From a virus, in IMG/VR virus record IMGVR_UViG_3300020176_000010, positions 17,141 to 81,140 of that record: a stretch of DNA of 64,000 nt. One strand, given 5' to 3'. Numbering within the stretch: position 1 is the first letter of the stretch; every line of letters starts with the position of its first letter. The notes under the pieces are model-generated. The model had not been told where the DNA came from. It saw only the letters and a list, made by a program, of their open reading frames with translations, and searched no databases. Of this stretch, positions 17,030-26,024 are shown piece by piece. The translations under genes were made by a program, and so were the position numbers.

Positions 17030-17938
17030 CTATGCCAGCAGCAGGGCCGCCAGCGGTGAAGAAAGCTGCGCAGGGGCCGCAGCTGCAGCCTGACTCACAA
17101 CAGCCCGCGGCTCAAGGTCCGTGGGCGCATCGGTCGACAGGATGTTTGAGTTCAGTCCGTCGCGACGGAATGGCTTGGACCAGAACTTAATGGCCTCCTC
17201 GACGCGCGCATTGAATGCCATGAGCTCCATCTCCATCTTCTCGATGAAGTTGTCGTCTCGGTACACCCGCTTGACCAGGAGCTCGTTGCGCACGTTCTTG
17301 AGCTGCGGCATCCAGATGATGTTGTCAACCCACTCCCACCCGCGGATCCACATTCCGCCCTGCACCTGGTGCTCGTACTCAGAAAGGTCGAGGCTCTGGA
17401 CCATCTCGCGCAGCTTTGCCGTGCTGGACGGCGTCTTGATCTCGATGCCGCCGTTCTGGCCGCGCACCTTGCCATCAGTGCTGTAGCCGAACAGTCGATC
17501 TTCGGTGAGCGCGATACCGCTCTCCACAATCTCGACGTCGTACAGCTCCTCGTAGCGAGCGCGGGCCCACATCTCCTCCTCATTGCCGCGGCGCATAGCC
17601 TGCGTCTGGTAGGTATCGCCGTATGGTTTGCCGCTGATGCGCTCGAACGCGAGCTCGTCGCAGTAGGCGATCGACGCACTGCTTGGGCCGACTGTTGGCT
17701 TGCCAGCCAGCGCGTCCGCCACAGACTGAGCTTTGGGGTCAGCCTTGTAGCCGGCGATTGCGCGAGCCTCAGCCTTGTCCTTGCCAGCCAGGATGGCGTC
17801 GACATAGGCGCGCTGCTTATCGTCCAGCGTGGACACCGTGGAGATGGCGGTGCTGAACATGCTCGCGGTAATCACACCGACGCGCGCCAAATGCCACTCT
17901 GGAGTCCCTTGTTCACACTCGATGATGTGGTAGCTCAT
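17030..17938 (-). CDS. YqaJ-type exonuclease (lambda Exo-like)
   Basis: 302 residues of the YqaJ/lambda-exonuclease PD-(D/E)XK family. Typical pieces are GTPEWHLARVGVITAS at the N-terminus, AMRRGNEEEMWARARYEELY, and the catalytic strand FGYSTDGKVRGQNGGIEIKTPSS (read as DG-x16-E-x-K). It resects double-stranded ends to leave single strands for RecT. Its ATG overlaps the RecT stop by four bases, the classic exonuclease/annealase pairing. Confidence 0.93.
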   Translation of the reverse strand: MSYHIIECEQGTPEWHLARVGVITASMFSTAISTVSTLDDKQRAYVDAILAGKDKAEARAIAGYKADPKAQSVADALAGKPTVGPSSASIAYCDELAFERISGKPYGDTYQTQAMRRGNEEEMWARARYEELYDVEIVESGIALTEDRLFGYSTDGKVRGQNGGIEIKTPSSTAKLREMVQSLDLSEYEHQVQGGMWIRGWEWVDNIIWMPQLKNVRNELLVKRVYRDDNFIEKMEMELMAFNARVEEAIKFWSKPFRRDGLNSNILSTDAPTDLEPRAVVSQAAAAAPAQLSSPLAALLLA

Positions 17939-18864
17939 TTCGATGACCCTTCTGCATCAATGACAATCCCAAGCTCCTGGCGGCGCTTCAGCACCGCCGC
18001 GCGGATGCGGTCGTACGCGCCCTTGTCGCGCGCCTCGCTTGCGGCTGTAAGGCCCTCCTTGCGGATGGCGTCGATCTCCTTGCCGCTCTCTGCGCCGTCG
18101 AGTCGAGCAAGAATGTTGCCGACATTGAATGCTGGCCGATCCGGCTCGATGACCTGCTCGGACGCGAAGTCGATACCCTCTCCGCCGTCGGTGTTGAGGT
18201 GGTGCACAGCCTTGTCCAGGCGCTCGGTCTTTGGCCACATCTTTGATGCGCGCTTCACCAGCGTCTTCTTCACCATCTCGCTGTAGTCCGTCACCCATGG
18301 GCATGGACGCTTCTTTGCGATCCAGGCCTGCCACGCATCAGACCGATCGCGGATGGCATTGACCTCGTCGATGGACATGGTGTCTGTGAGGTAGTCGCCG
18401 TCAGCGGTCTTTGCCACGCAGTACACGCCAACGATGTCGCCGCGATCTTTGGCGAACGGGTCGAACTCATGGACCGGCGGCTTGTCGACGCCCTTCAGAA
18501 TCAGGCGGTCCGCCTGACGAACAACCTCGCACTTCACCCAGCGGATAGACCCGCTCTCGACAGCCAGGTCGGCAAGCCCCATGTAGGAGATCACGAGCGT
18601 GATTCCACCCTTTCGCGGCACCAGGTAGGCTTGCTTCTTTGCAGGGTTCAGCGAGATACCGATGGCAGCGACATTAATCACCGCATCGCGCACCGACTGC
18701 GGGTTCTTCAGCGCGATCTGGCGCGCATAGTCGTTGCTGTAGATGGACTGCAGCGCAAACTCCTGCTCGCGCGCAAACTCGATTGTCTTGTCGACGCGGA
18801 CCCTTTCGAATACCGGCGCGGCAGAGTCGATGATCGACTCGATCGTCATTACTTCGTTGCTCAT
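17935..18864 (-). CDS. recT: RecT-family single-strand annealing protein
   Basis: 309 residues with the RecT core: SVRDAVINVAAIGISLNPA, KQAYLVPRKGGITLVISYMG and AKKRPCPWVTDYSEMVKKTLVKRA. RecT coats single strands made by the partner exonuclease and anneals homologous DNA. The order here (recT then exonuclease, ATGA overlap) and the nearby ssb make a complete phage recombination module. The C-terminal ~70 residues are more variable, as usual for the family. Confidence 0.95.
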   Translation of the reverse strand: MSNEVMTIESIIDSAAPVFERVRVDKTIEFAREQEFALQSIYSNDYARQIALKNPQSVRDAVINVAAIGISLNPAKKQAYLVPRKGGITLVISYMGLADLAVESGSIRWVKCEVVRQADRLILKGVDKPPVHEFDPFAKDRGDIVGVYCVAKTADGDYLTDTMSIDEVNAIRDRSDAWQAWIAKKRPCPWVTDYSEMVKKTLVKRASKMWPKTERLDKAVHHLNTDGGEGIDFASEQVIEPDRPAFNVGNILARLDGAESGKEIDAIRKEGLTAASEARDKGAYDRIRAAVLKRRQELGIVIDAEGSSK

Positions 18865-18880
18865 GGATTGCTCCGCTTTC

Positions 18881-20119
18881 TCAGAATGGAACTTGCATGT
18901 CGACGCTCAGCTTTCGCAGGTCCATCGACATGAGCCAATCGAGGGCAACCGCCTCCGACACCTTGTAGGCATTAGCCATTACGCGAAGGATGTCTGCGTC
19001 GGATGGGCGGCCTGGCAACTCAGCCGCTGGATCCGAATCAACGGTCTCGCGCACAGGCTGGTCGACAGCCTGCTCAACCGCGTGCGATGGCTTTGCTGAC
19101 TCCTCGGCAGCCTTTTGTGCGCGCCCAGCCTCTTCGGCCTCGGCGCGCTTGCGCTCGCGCAGCTCGACCTCCTGCTTGCGGACGGCCTCGCGCTCTGCAT
19201 TCAAGCGATCCTGCTCTTCGCGCAGCACGCGCTCAGCCTCGGCGCGCTCTGCTGCGAATGCGTCCTGTTGAGCCTTCAGCTGGGCGGCCGCGTCGGCGGC
19301 ATCGCGCGCAGCCTTGTCTGCTGCTTGGCGGCGCTGCTCTTCTGCCAAGATCTGCGCGTTGCGCGCCTCTTCCTCTTGCCGCTGGCGCGCCTCATCCAGT
19401 TCGCGCTGCTGGGCGGCGATGCGCTCGCGCTCTGCCGCGGCCAGCGCTTCCTGCTCTGCGCGGGCTTCTTCGATGGCCTTGCGCTCTGCATCGAGTCGGG
19501 CGGCCTCCTGCTCGCGGCCGAGCACAGAGTCGCGCACCTCCGTGAGCTTGACCTTCATCTGGTCAACCAGCGCAACAGCCTCTTCCAGAAACTCTGCGAA
19601 GCGCTCCTCGTTGATTGGCATGGCTCCGAGGTCTGCAATGACCGCAGAGATCTGGGCACTGTTCATGTTAATGACGGCGAGCGGCAGGCCTGCAATCACG
19701 GCGATGCGGTCGCGGATGGTCTTCACACGCGCAGCCTCGGCCTCTGCTTTGGCTTTTCGCTCCGCTTCGCGCCGAGCCTCGTCTGCAACGATCTGCTCAT
19801 CGATCGGCTTCTCGAGTTTTTCGACTTCGTCCTTGATGAACTTAACCTTTTCGCGAGCCAGGCGCTGCTGCTCTAGCACAGGCTTGTTCCACTCGGAGTA
19901 GGCCTTATCGGCGCTTGTGCGAATGCGGACAAGTTCGGCGCGAGCTTGGCGCGCCTCTTTGTCGCCCTTGGTGGTGGTCAGGTCGAACACCGCGTTCTGG
20001 TACTTTGTGCGTGCGTCGTTGAGGATGGTCTCGATTGGATCGAGAACGGTCAGCGCGCCCTTGAAAGAAACCACTTCTTCCGCCGACTGCTCGCCGGCGG
20101 GTGCTGCTTCAGATGTCAT
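18881..20119 (-). CDS. Long coiled-coil protein of the recombination operon
   Basis: 412 residues from ATG 20119 with AGGAGA upstream. About residues 100-340 are heptad-rich coiled coil full of Glu, Arg, Ala and Gln (KAEAEAARVKTIRDRIAVI; ERERIAAQQRELDEARQRQE). The C-terminal ~50 residues (ADILRVMANAYKVSEAVALD) form a compact helical end. It is the first gene after the promoter at 20157 and precedes recT by 16 bases. Similar coiled-coil proteins sit beside RecT genes in other phages (recall). Its role is unknown. Confidence 0.8.
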   Translation of the reverse strand: MTSEAAPAGEQSAEEVVSFKGALTVLDPIETILNDARTKYQNAVFDLTTTKGDKEARQARAELVRIRTSADKAYSEWNKPVLEQQRLAREKVKFIKDEVEKLEKPIDEQIVADEARREAERKAKAEAEAARVKTIRDRIAVIAGLPLAVINMNSAQISAVIADLGAMPINEERFAEFLEEAVALVDQMKVKLTEVRDSVLGREQEAARLDAERKAIEEARAEQEALAAAERERIAAQQRELDEARQRQEEEARNAQILAEEQRRQAADKAARDAADAAAQLKAQQDAFAAERAEAERVLREEQDRLNAEREAVRKQEVELRERKRAEAEEAGRAQKAAEESAKPSHAVEQAVDQPVRETVDSDPAAELPGRPSDADILRVMANAYKVSEAVALDWLMSMDLRKLSVDMQVPF

Positions 20120-20156
20120 TTGATCTCCTGTTAACCGATGCGTGTCGGCAGGAGAA

Positions 20157-20185
20157 ATTATAGCGGCAGTTGTTGGTGACACAAC
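20157..20185 (-). promoter_or_regulatory. Leftward promoter with GTTG-N6-CAAC operator
   Basis: On the minus strand, -35 TTGTGT (20179-20184) and a perfect -10 TATAAT (20157-20162) are spaced 16 bases apart. GTTG-N6-CAAC at 20172-20185 overlaps the -35 box, with GCAACTTTTTG just upstream. It drives the operon from 20119 to 13445 (coiled coil, recT, exonuclease, HU, ssb). Confidence 0.8.
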
Positions 20186-20213
20186 AAAAAGTTGCGCCAC
20201 CGTCGCAAAAAAA

Positions 20214-21017
20214 TCACACAGCCACCGGCATGGGAACGAAATCCCGAGGCGTGTACCCGACGATGCGGAAGTCGTCGATGGTGTACCCGTCGATGTCCGT
20301 GTTGTCCGTCAGGATCTCGAGCTGGGCTCTATCGCCCCACACGGGCCCGGCCTCCACAACCTTGCGCATCTGCTCGACGTGGTTCAAGTAGATGTGCGCG
20401 TCGCCGTAGTTGAACACCAGGCGGCGCGGCTTTCGACCTGTGGCGCGAGCATAGAGATGTAGGAGTAGGGCGTACGCGCTTATGTTGAATGGAGCCCCAA
20501 GGGCGATGTCCCAGCTGCGCTGGTAGACCTGCATGTCGAGCCACTCGTCTCCGCCTGCGTAGCACTGGTGCCAGGCATGGCATGGGGGTAGGGCCATGTA
20601 CGGAATCTCCGATACGTGCCACGCTGTTACGATGTGCCGCCTTCCATGCGGGTCTTTCTTGATGCCGTCGATCAGCCCGGCAACCTGATCAATCTCCTCT
20701 CCGCGCGGCCCGACAAAGCACCTCCAGACGGAGCCATAGACTGGCCCAAGGTCTCCACCCTTGTTGGCCCATGGAGTCCACAGCTTGCTTCCGCGATCCT
20801 CGAGCCACTTGACATTTGTCTGCCCAGCCAAGAAGAAAAGCATTTCAAGAAACGCTGTGCGCCACCGCGTCTCCTTTGCCGTCACCAGCGGGAAGCGATG
20901 GCGCAAATCCCACTCAATGCTGCCACCAAAGATGCTGAGCGTGCCGACGCCTGTGCGATCTTTCCGCTCCTCGCCGGTCATGAGGATATTCTGTGCGAGC
21001 TCAATGTAATTCTGCAT
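20214..21017 (-). CDS. thyA: Thymidylate synthase
   Basis: 267 residues. It converts dUMP to dTMP using methylene-tetrahydrofolate, releasing dihydrofolate. Visible signatures are ERKDRTGVGTLSIFGG, the catalytic Cys in LPPCHAWHQCY (family PCH), QRSWDIALGAPFNISAYALL, and the C-terminal APMAV-type end read as VPMPVAV. ATG 21017 is preferred; a TTG three codons upstream is possible. Its stop lies 28 bases from the operator at 20172. It pairs functionally with the DfrB-like domain at 24138. Confidence 0.96.
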   Translation of the reverse strand: MQNYIELAQNILMTGEERKDRTGVGTLSIFGGSIEWDLRHRFPLVTAKETRWRTAFLEMLFFLAGQTNVKWLEDRGSKLWTPWANKGGDLGPVYGSVWRCFVGPRGEEIDQVAGLIDGIKKDPHGRRHIVTAWHVSEIPYMALPPCHAWHQCYAGGDEWLDMQVYQRSWDIALGAPFNISAYALLLHLYARATGRKPRRLVFNYGDAHIYLNHVEQMRKVVEAGPVWGDRAQLEILTDNTDIDGYTIDDFRIVGYTPRDFVPMPVAV

Positions 21018-21055
21018 ATCGTCCAATCAGCTGTTGTTGCAATAAATTCTATTCG

Positions 21056-21529
21056 TTAATTGGCCATCGGCCTGGTTGGCTTGAACCATGCTGGGTCCAT
21101 CCACCCCCCGCCACCGCCGGGAACGTCGGGGTGCACCTTGATAAGCACACCCGTGTACGATACCTGCACCTTGCGCAGCTGCCCCGGCGGCGCCTTGCCG
21201 AGCTCGAAGTCTGGCTGGCGGTGTGTGACGGTGTGCTGCGTCACGCGGCCTGAGAACCTAGTGAACACCTCATCGCCAACAGCAATGGCCCGTGCAGCAT
21301 CGCGGTTGCACCCCATCCACTGAGGGCTGTCGTCCCAGGCGCCAACAGCACCAGATGGCTTGTACATGACGACTCCTGCTGCCGACTGGATCCACAAGCG
21401 CCAGTGCTTTCGCTCGCCGGCGGCGGCAAGCTCGGCGGCCCTCTCGGAGCTTGGCGCAACGATGGTCATGATGTCCCAGCCAGCCGCGCCGCTCCATGGG
21501 TGGCCAGCGTTGCGCTCTACGGTTATCAC
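21056..21529 (-). CDS. Hypothetical phage protein
   Basis: 157 residues from GTG 21529, which overlaps the previous stop as GTGA; longer upstream starts would overlap that gene by about 90 bases. The sequence has VGDEVFTRFSGRVTQHTVTH, suggesting an SH3-like beta barrel, and ends VPGGGGGWMDPAWFKP. It lies between thyA and small genes. No known function. Confidence 0.65.
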   Translation of the reverse strand: MITVERNAGHPWSGAAGWDIMTIVAPSSERAAELAAAGERKHWRLWIQSAAGVVMYKPSGAVGAWDDSPQWMGCNRDAARAIAVGDEVFTRFSGRVTQHTVTHRQPDFELGKAPPGQLRKVQVSYTGVLIKVHPDVPGGGGGWMDPAWFKPTRPMAN

Positions 21530-21738
21530 AGCCTGCCCTTGCTCTCTGCTGTCATGCGGCCCTTCACACTCTTTGGAATGACGGGCTTCTTCGACCAGCA
21601 GAGCGCGCCATCGTACCAAGGCATCACCGCCAGCCGGCCGCCCTCGGTGACGACCAGTAGCTCACCGCTTGGCGGCGGCTCGATGGCTGGGTCTTTCATG
21701 ACCCAGTCCTTGTTCGTTGGGTGCTGTGGATCTGACAT
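21526..21738 (-). CDS. Small hypothetical protein
   Basis: 70 residues from ATG 21738 with AAAGGAG upstream. It contains GELLVVTEGGRLAVMPWYDG, a short beta-rich stretch seen in small phage proteins of unknown role. It overlaps the next gene by four bases. Confidence 0.6.
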   Translation of the reverse strand: MSDPQHPTNKDWVMKDPAIEPPPSGELLVVTEGGRLAVMPWYDGALCWSKKPVIPKSVKGRMTAESKGRL

Positions 21739-21762
21739 TGTTTTAACTCCTTTTATTTACAC

Positions 21763-21987
21763 TTATCGCTGGTTGTTGCTATTAGTTTTGACGTCCTTGA
21801 ACGATCGCCTTGGGTAACCCTGGGCCGAGATTCGGCTCCAGATTTCATCCTTCTTGGTCCGGTCCAACTGGTTCCAGTTGGCCACCTCGAGGTAGTGCCT
21901 CCCGCAGGCGCGACAGTTCTCGTCATAGAGCGTCGTGCACACACCAACGCAAGGGCTGTCAGGACGCTCCGCATTCGATGTGGTCAC
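21763..21987 (-). CDS. DUF1289-like cysteine-rich small protein
   Basis: 74 residues with SPCVGVCTTLYDENCRACGR followed by a Trp and a helix (NQLDRTKKDEIWSRI), the layout of DUF1289 proteins. Four cysteines could bind a metal. The start is GTG 21987, overlapping the previous stop (GTGA). The family's function is unknown; bacterial copies are common, and presence in a phage is less usual. Confidence 0.75.
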   Translation of the reverse strand: MTTSNAERPDSPCVGVCTTLYDENCRACGRHYLEVANWNQLDRTKKDEIWSRISAQGYPRRSFKDVKTNSNNQR

Positions 21988-22205
21988 CGGGCTTCCCTTT
22001 TGCAGTATTCGCAGGAGATTACGCCAAAGCGCAGAGGGGCTCCGCAGCCTTCGCAACACGAGAAAATTCCACCTCGACGCAATGCGCCGCTGGTGGTGTC
22101 ATTCCCTCTTTCTTGCGTATAACCCGCAATCACCCTCTTCACCTCGTGCGATTTAACAGCAGACACCGCTGCCGCTGCCGCTGCCGCAGTCGAAATGGCC
22201 GCCAT
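21984..22205 (-). CDS. Small zinc-ribbon protein
   Basis: 73 residues. An Ala-rich hydrophobic start (MAAISTAAAAAAAVSAV) is followed by a basic middle and a zinc ribbon, CEGCG and CEYC, at the C-terminus. GAAGG precedes the ATG. It overlaps the DUF1289-like gene. Function unknown. Confidence 0.55.
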   Translation of the reverse strand: MAAISTAAAAAAAVSAVKSHEVKRVIAGYTQERGNDTTSGALRRGGIFSCCEGCGAPLRFGVISCEYCKREAR

Positions 22206-22207
22206 GA

Positions 22208-22471
22208 TTATTGGCCTTCGCCATCTTCCGTCTTGCGCTCACGCATCTTGCGCGCGGCGACGGCGCCACTGAGCACATCGTTCGCATACTCCAGGATGGC
22301 CATCGGCCGGTACTCCTGAGTCTCGCCGCCGTCAGCGTCTGGGGGCATGCGCTTTATTGGCAGCGGGAAGCCTTTGCGCTCCCAGTCTGGCTCGTGGCGA
22401 ACGGTGATTGTCCGTTGCTCGATCAGTGCCTCTGTCGCCTGTCGCGCGAGCGTTTGAATGTCTGCTGTCAT
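22208..22471 (-). CDS. Small hypothetical protein
   Basis: 87 residues with IEQRTITVRHEPDWERKGFP and a helical C-terminus (RPMAILEYANDVLSGAVAAR). It sits two bases before the zinc-ribbon gene and overlaps the upstream gene as ATGA, within a tightly packed run of small genes. No family recognised. Confidence 0.6.
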   Translation of the reverse strand: MTADIQTLARQATEALIEQRTITVRHEPDWERKGFPLPIKRMPPDADGGETQEYRPMAILEYANDVLSGAVAARKMRERKTEDGEGQ

Positions 22472-22680
22472 GCTGCTGGATCCTTCCCCGTTGAATGAAT
22501 GATCGGCACCAGGGTGCCTTTGTCCGTCAGTTGGCTACCCCACTCGTGCGCATAACCATGCTTGATGAGCCCCTTCGCGATGCGGTCGACAGACCCTCGC
22601 CTCAGGCTCAGCCGCTCCGCCAGCTCTGCGCGCGTGGCAGGCAGTGCCGCCTGCGCCTTGCTTATGGTCTCTGGAGTCAT
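22468..22680 (-). CDS. Small winged-helix DNA-binding protein
   Basis: 70 residues that read as a winged helix: LPATRAELAERLSLRRGSVDRIAKGL, then GYAHEWGSQLTDKGTLVPII for the wing. It could be a small regulator. ATGA overlaps on both sides tie it to its neighbours. No direct evidence for its target; the shared operator seen at several promoters would be one candidate. Confidence 0.65.
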   Translation of the reverse strand: MTPETISKAQAALPATRAELAERLSLRRGSVDRIAKGLIKHGYAHEWGSQLTDKGTLVPIIHSTGKDPAA

Positions 22681-22904
22681 GTATTTTCTCCAAGCCTTGC
22701 TTTGGCTGCGGCAACTGCCGCCGACCGCTTGATGACAAAGGCTTCCGGCTTCCAGGCGAAGGTGGCATCTGTGTGCGGAGAGGACTGCTCAAGAGCATCC
22801 AGAAGCTGCCGAATCAGCGCATCGTCCTGCTTGCGCGCAGCCTCAAGAATTGCGATTGACTGGTACGCAAAAGCTAATTTTCCGGTCGGTTTACCCAGCG
22901 CCAT
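22677..22904 (-). CDS. Small hypothetical protein
   Basis: 75 residues, helical (YQSIAILEAARKQDDALIRQ, LLDALEQSS, then KRSAAVAAAKARLGE). It overlaps the winged-helix gene by four bases and the zinc gene upstream by 14. No family recognised. Confidence 0.6.
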   Translation of the reverse strand: MALGKPTGKLAFAYQSIAILEAARKQDDALIRQLLDALEQSSPHTDATFAWKPEAFVIKRSAAVAAAKARLGENT

Positions 22905-23079
22905 GCTGGCCTCCTACCGGCCTGATGGATAAGCATTGCCCCGCATCTGTGTTCTTGTAAGCAGCCCACCATTTGTTGGCGCAGTCATTGCAGAAGGTTG
23001 CCGACTGAGGTCCCTTGCTTGTGGGCCATTTAAAATTCTGAGTTGCCAGCTTTTCGCACTGGCTGCATTTTTCATCCAT
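22891..23079 (-). CDS. Small zinc-finger protein
   Basis: 62 residues with CSQCEKLATQNFKW and CNDCANKWW, a four-cysteine zinc site about 25 residues apart. It overlaps genes at both ends. Such single-knuckle proteins are common in phage early regions; role unknown. Confidence 0.6.
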   Translation of the reverse strand: MDEKCSQCEKLATQNFKWPTSKGPQSATFCNDCANKWWAAYKNTDAGQCLSIRPVGGQHGAG

Positions 23080-23635
23080 GCTGACCTCCTTTGATGCCGT
23101 GTTCGGCTTCTGTTGTGCGAAGCAGCCGCAGCATGTCGTCCTTTTCTTGATCGTCTAGCGACCACCCCATGGAGTCGATGAGCGCATATGCCTTGCAATC
23201 CGGCAGCGGCTCCCTCGCAGCTGGCTGCGTGACGCCCCGAACAAAGGCCATCGCATCCAAGATGGCGGAGTAGGCATCTGGGTGTTGCGACTCGTCAATA
23301 AAGCCGCTGCCCTCAAGGATCTTTGAGAGGTTGTGTAGACTCCAGTAGAGGTCTTCGCTTGACTCCCGTGCAACTGGCTGACTTGCCATCAACCTTGCGT
23401 TCTCATTCTCCAGCCGCGCAATCTCTGTTCGCAGCAAACAATAGCCGCTCATGTCTTCATGGGGGTGGCTGCGGGTGCAATCTGCTGGCTGTGATGCGCC
23501 CCACTTTTCGAGGGCTGCGCGGGCGAATTCCACTTCACCCTCAAACCAAACTTCACCTGAGCTGAATTGTGCAAAGGCTTTTAAGTGTTGTTGCGCCAGC
23601 GCCAGAATCTCCGCATCGCTCGGTGTGTTGCTCAT
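23072..23635 (-). CDS. Hypothetical modular phage protein
   Basis: 187 residues, acidic and helical, with RLENENARLMASQPVAR marking a short coiled coil and SQPVARESSEDLYWSLHNLSK after it. The SQPVAR and TQPAAREP linkers resemble those of the proteins at 24138 and 30313. It overlaps the HNH gene upstream by four bases. No function recognised. Confidence 0.6.
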   Translation of the reverse strand: MSNTPSDAEILALAQQHLKAFAQFSSGEVWFEGEVEFARAALEKWGASQPADCTRSHPHEDMSGYCLLRTEIARLENENARLMASQPVARESSEDLYWSLHNLSKILEGSGFIDESQHPDAYSAILDAMAFVRGVTQPAAREPLPDCKAYALIDSMGWSLDDQEKDDMLRLLRTTEAEHGIKGGQHG

Positions 23636-24141
23636 GGTGTGTCTCCTGTGTGTAAAGGAGAGTATGGAGAGTATTCACCTTTTATCCTTATGGATGCCTC
23701 CCTGTAGCGCTCCCACGCGGCTTCCGGTGTTTTGAACGTTCCCAAGTGAATCACCTTTCTGCAGTGACTAATAGTGGCTTTGTATTTGCCATTAGCCAAC
23801 CTAGAAACTCCGCGAAAACCACTTTGGCTTTTTGTCTTCACAATGTTTGCACTGTTCTGGCTGCAATTTGAAGGCCTCAAGTTGCAAATGCGGTTATCCA
23901 GCCTGTTTCTATTTATGTGGTCTAAAAACATGGGTGGCTTCTCCCCATAAAAAATCATCCACGCGACACGATGTACTAAATAGGTTTTCCCATGGCATAT
24001 GACCTTTCTGTATCCGTGTCGATCGAAGCTGCCAGCGACTATTCCCTTTTTGTTGTGGCCTCGCTGAATACGCCATCTAAGCTCGCCACTTTCAGGGTCG
24101 TAAACAAAGCAGGAGCGCAAGAGTTCAATCTCGTCCGTCAT
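23632..24141 (-). CDS. HNH homing endonuclease with AP2-like tail
   Basis: 169 residues. The HNH core is [20 protein letters not shown], then [15 protein letters not shown]. The C-terminal AP2-type DNA-binding part is [20 protein letters not shown] with [23 protein letters not shown] precedes the ATG at 24141. It overlaps the genes on both sides (ATGA-type), so it was fitted into the operon without breaking it. Confidence 0.9.
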   Translation of the reverse strand: MTDEIELLRSCFVYDPESGELRWRIQRGHNKKGIVAGSFDRHGYRKVICHGKTYLVHRVAWMIFYGEKPPMFLDHINRNRLDNRICNLRPSNCSQNSANIVKTKSQSGFRGVSRLANGKYKATISHCRKVIHLGTFKTPEAAWERYREASIRIKGEYSPYSPLHTGDTP

Positions 24142-25514
24142 ATTCCTCCCTGTGCGGCTAGAGCTGCGTCGATGGCAGCATCCCATTCGCACCCGCACAA
24201 ATTCACAGCAACGTACCATGCTGCGCCGTGTTTTGCGTCATTACCTTCGCGCAGCCACCGATACCGCGCAGCATCCTTCGCGTCATCACTCAGCGGCTCA
24301 GGCGCTCGCTGGGGTGCTGCTTGTTGTTTACCGATGGCTTCAGCGGCCATAACCGCAGCTTTGATCGTTGCGTTTACACAGATCAAGTCGTGAAAACGCT
24401 GAATTGCTGCGTGTAGGTCTCCGACCCTGCTAGCAGGGCCAATGAGACCAACGCTTTCCGCAAGCTCCATCGTCTTTTTGACAACGGTAGTAGGCTCCTG
24501 CGCCTCCTGCTGGGGTGCTGCCTCAGCTTCCATCAAAGCCCTTTTGAGCAGCGCAATCTCTGCCTCGCGGGATGCCAAAACACCACGCACAGAAAGCAGC
24601 ATTGCGCTCAGGGATGCCTTTTCATCGTGTGCCCAACGAGCGGCTTGAACAAACTTGCGCACAGCCTCACCGCTGACAGTCTTGCCACTCAAAAAGTCTG
24701 CGGCAGTCTTGTGGTCAAAGCCGCTATTCCCCACCCCTGGCGCTGCCTCGGGTGCGGCTTGCTGCTCTGCTTGTGTGTGTAATGCTGCACAAAGCTGCAT
24801 ACCGTTCACCGCCTCAATTGCGGCAGCCCACACGGTTCGAGGATCGGGGTTCCCCTTGTACGGGCACCAATCGTCAAACATTTGCTGTTCTTCAAGTGGC
24901 GAGATAGTCAACGGCTCCCCTGGCGCTGCCTTGGGGGCGGCTTGCTCCATGCGCAGTGCATGGGTGCGGTCTGTGAAGTTGCGGGCTTGTTCGGTGGTGT
25001 AAAGCGTGCGCTTTGGGTGCATCGACGCATGGAATGACTGGTGCGATGGCTCCACCCGCCACCCAACGATTGCGTCTCCGTGTTCGCATGCTTTGAGCTC
25101 CGCAATCTGGTGGGTAGTTGGCTCAGGCAGCTCCGCATAAACCGCGCCGGATTCGGATGTGATAGCTGACTTCTCTGCCTGCGCCACCTCGACAAGCTCC
25201 AGCGCTGCGGCCGGGTATATCTGAACGGAGCCGCGCTCCGTGTTGCTCTCCACTGCATAACCTTCAGGTGCGAGGGCGGTGGAGTACGTGCCAACGACGC
25301 GCCCTGTCCACTGGCTGCCCTTGACCTTGGTGACCAGGACGCCAACTTTGAACTTGGCTGCTGGCGCTGCGCTGAGCGCATGCACACCGCTCAATGCCTT
25401 GATCACTGCCTTGCGCGCCGCCTCGGTCTTGGCGTTGTAGGTCGCGCATCCGCAGCGGTGCCGCGTCTCTGCGTATTCGTCGATCAGCTCGATCAGCGTC
25501 TTGGTGTTGCTCAT
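24138..25514 (-). CDS. Modular protein carrying a DfrB/R67-like dihydrofolate reductase domain
   Basis: 458 residues. Residues ~54-108 match the type II (R67) dihydrofolate reductase SH3 barrel: [23 protein letters not shown] and the active-site motif [12 protein letters not shown] (VQIY at 97-100). R67 works as a homotetramer that is insensitive to trimethoprim. The N-terminus ([20 protein letters not shown]) and the C-terminus ([15 protein letters not shown], then [10 protein letters not shown]) are common phage modules joined by Ala/Pro/Gln-rich linkers. A DHFR domain in the same cluster as thyA makes metabolic sense. Whether it is catalytic is untested. Confidence 0.8.
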   Translation of the reverse strand: MSNTKTLIELIDEYAETRHRCGCATYNAKTEAARKAVIKALSGVHALSAAPAAKFKVGVLVTKVKGSQWTGRVVGTYSTALAPEGYAVESNTERGSVQIYPAAALELVEVAQAEKSAITSESGAVYAELPEPTTHQIAELKACEHGDAIVGWRVEPSHQSFHASMHPKRTLYTTEQARNFTDRTHALRMEQAAPKAAPGEPLTISPLEEQQMFDDWCPYKGNPDPRTVWAAAIEAVNGMQLCAALHTQAEQQAAPEAAPGVGNSGFDHKTAADFLSGKTVSGEAVRKFVQAARWAHDEKASLSAMLLSVRGVLASREAEIALLKRALMEAEAAPQQEAQEPTTVVKKTMELAESVGLIGPASRVGDLHAAIQRFHDLICVNATIKAAVMAAEAIGKQQAAPQRAPEPLSDDAKDAARYRWLREGNDAKHGAAWYVAVNLCGCEWDAAIDAALAAQGGI

Positions 25515-25792
25515 TGCAAGCCGCCTTCCGTATCGTCCGCCGGAAGGCGCTTCACTGAAATCGCGCCACCAAGCTCCTCGGCCGGTATGAACTCACCGGA
25601 CTCGAGGGCGACCCCGGGGCGAAACGCAGGCGCCTTAGCGCCAACGCGCTCGAGTGATTCGATAGCCGGTCCAAGCAGGCCCTCCGCAATGCGTTTGGCG
25701 CTTGCTGTGTCGCGCACCTGTCCGCCGATCATTTGCGCATACAGGTGCCGCAGGTTTGCGACAGCTGCGCTGCTTGTTGTGGCATTAGCCAT
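25511..25792 (-). CDS. Small hypothetical protein
   Basis: 93 residues: a helical N-terminal half ([20 protein letters not shown]) and a C-terminal half with [20 protein letters not shown]. It overlaps the DfrB-domain gene by four bases. No family recognised. Confidence 0.6.
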   Translation of the reverse strand: MANATTSSAAVANLRHLYAQMIGGQVRDTASAKRIAEGLLGPAIESLERVGAKAPAFRPGVALESGEFIPAEELGGAISVKRLPADDTEGGLQ

Positions 25793-26024
25793 TCTTCTTC
25801 TCCTTGCTTGCGCCCGTGGCGCTCAATGCGAATACATAGTTGCTGTGGCTGTCTATGCCTGACGGCCGAAGGGTTCCGTCGGTCGCCAGGCGCTTTGCCT
25901 CACTCTGGTCGACGGGTAGCTGCTCGCTGTTTTTGACCAGGAAGAAGGTCTGGCTGCGCGCCCCGAACTTGAGCACGCCGCCATCGCGCAGCGCTGGCAG
26001 GATCTTGATGCTGCCTGCCGTCAT
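25785..26024 (-). CDS. Small hypothetical protein
   Basis: 79 residues from ATG 26024 (a GTG one codon earlier is possible). It contains FGARSQTFFLVKNSEQLPVD and a basic end, SKEKKNG. It overlaps both neighbours by a few bases. No function recognised. Confidence 0.55.
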   Translation of the reverse strand: MTAGSIKILPALRDGGVLKFGARSQTFFLVKNSEQLPVDQSEAKRLATDGTLRPSGIDSHSNYVFALSATGASKEKKNG

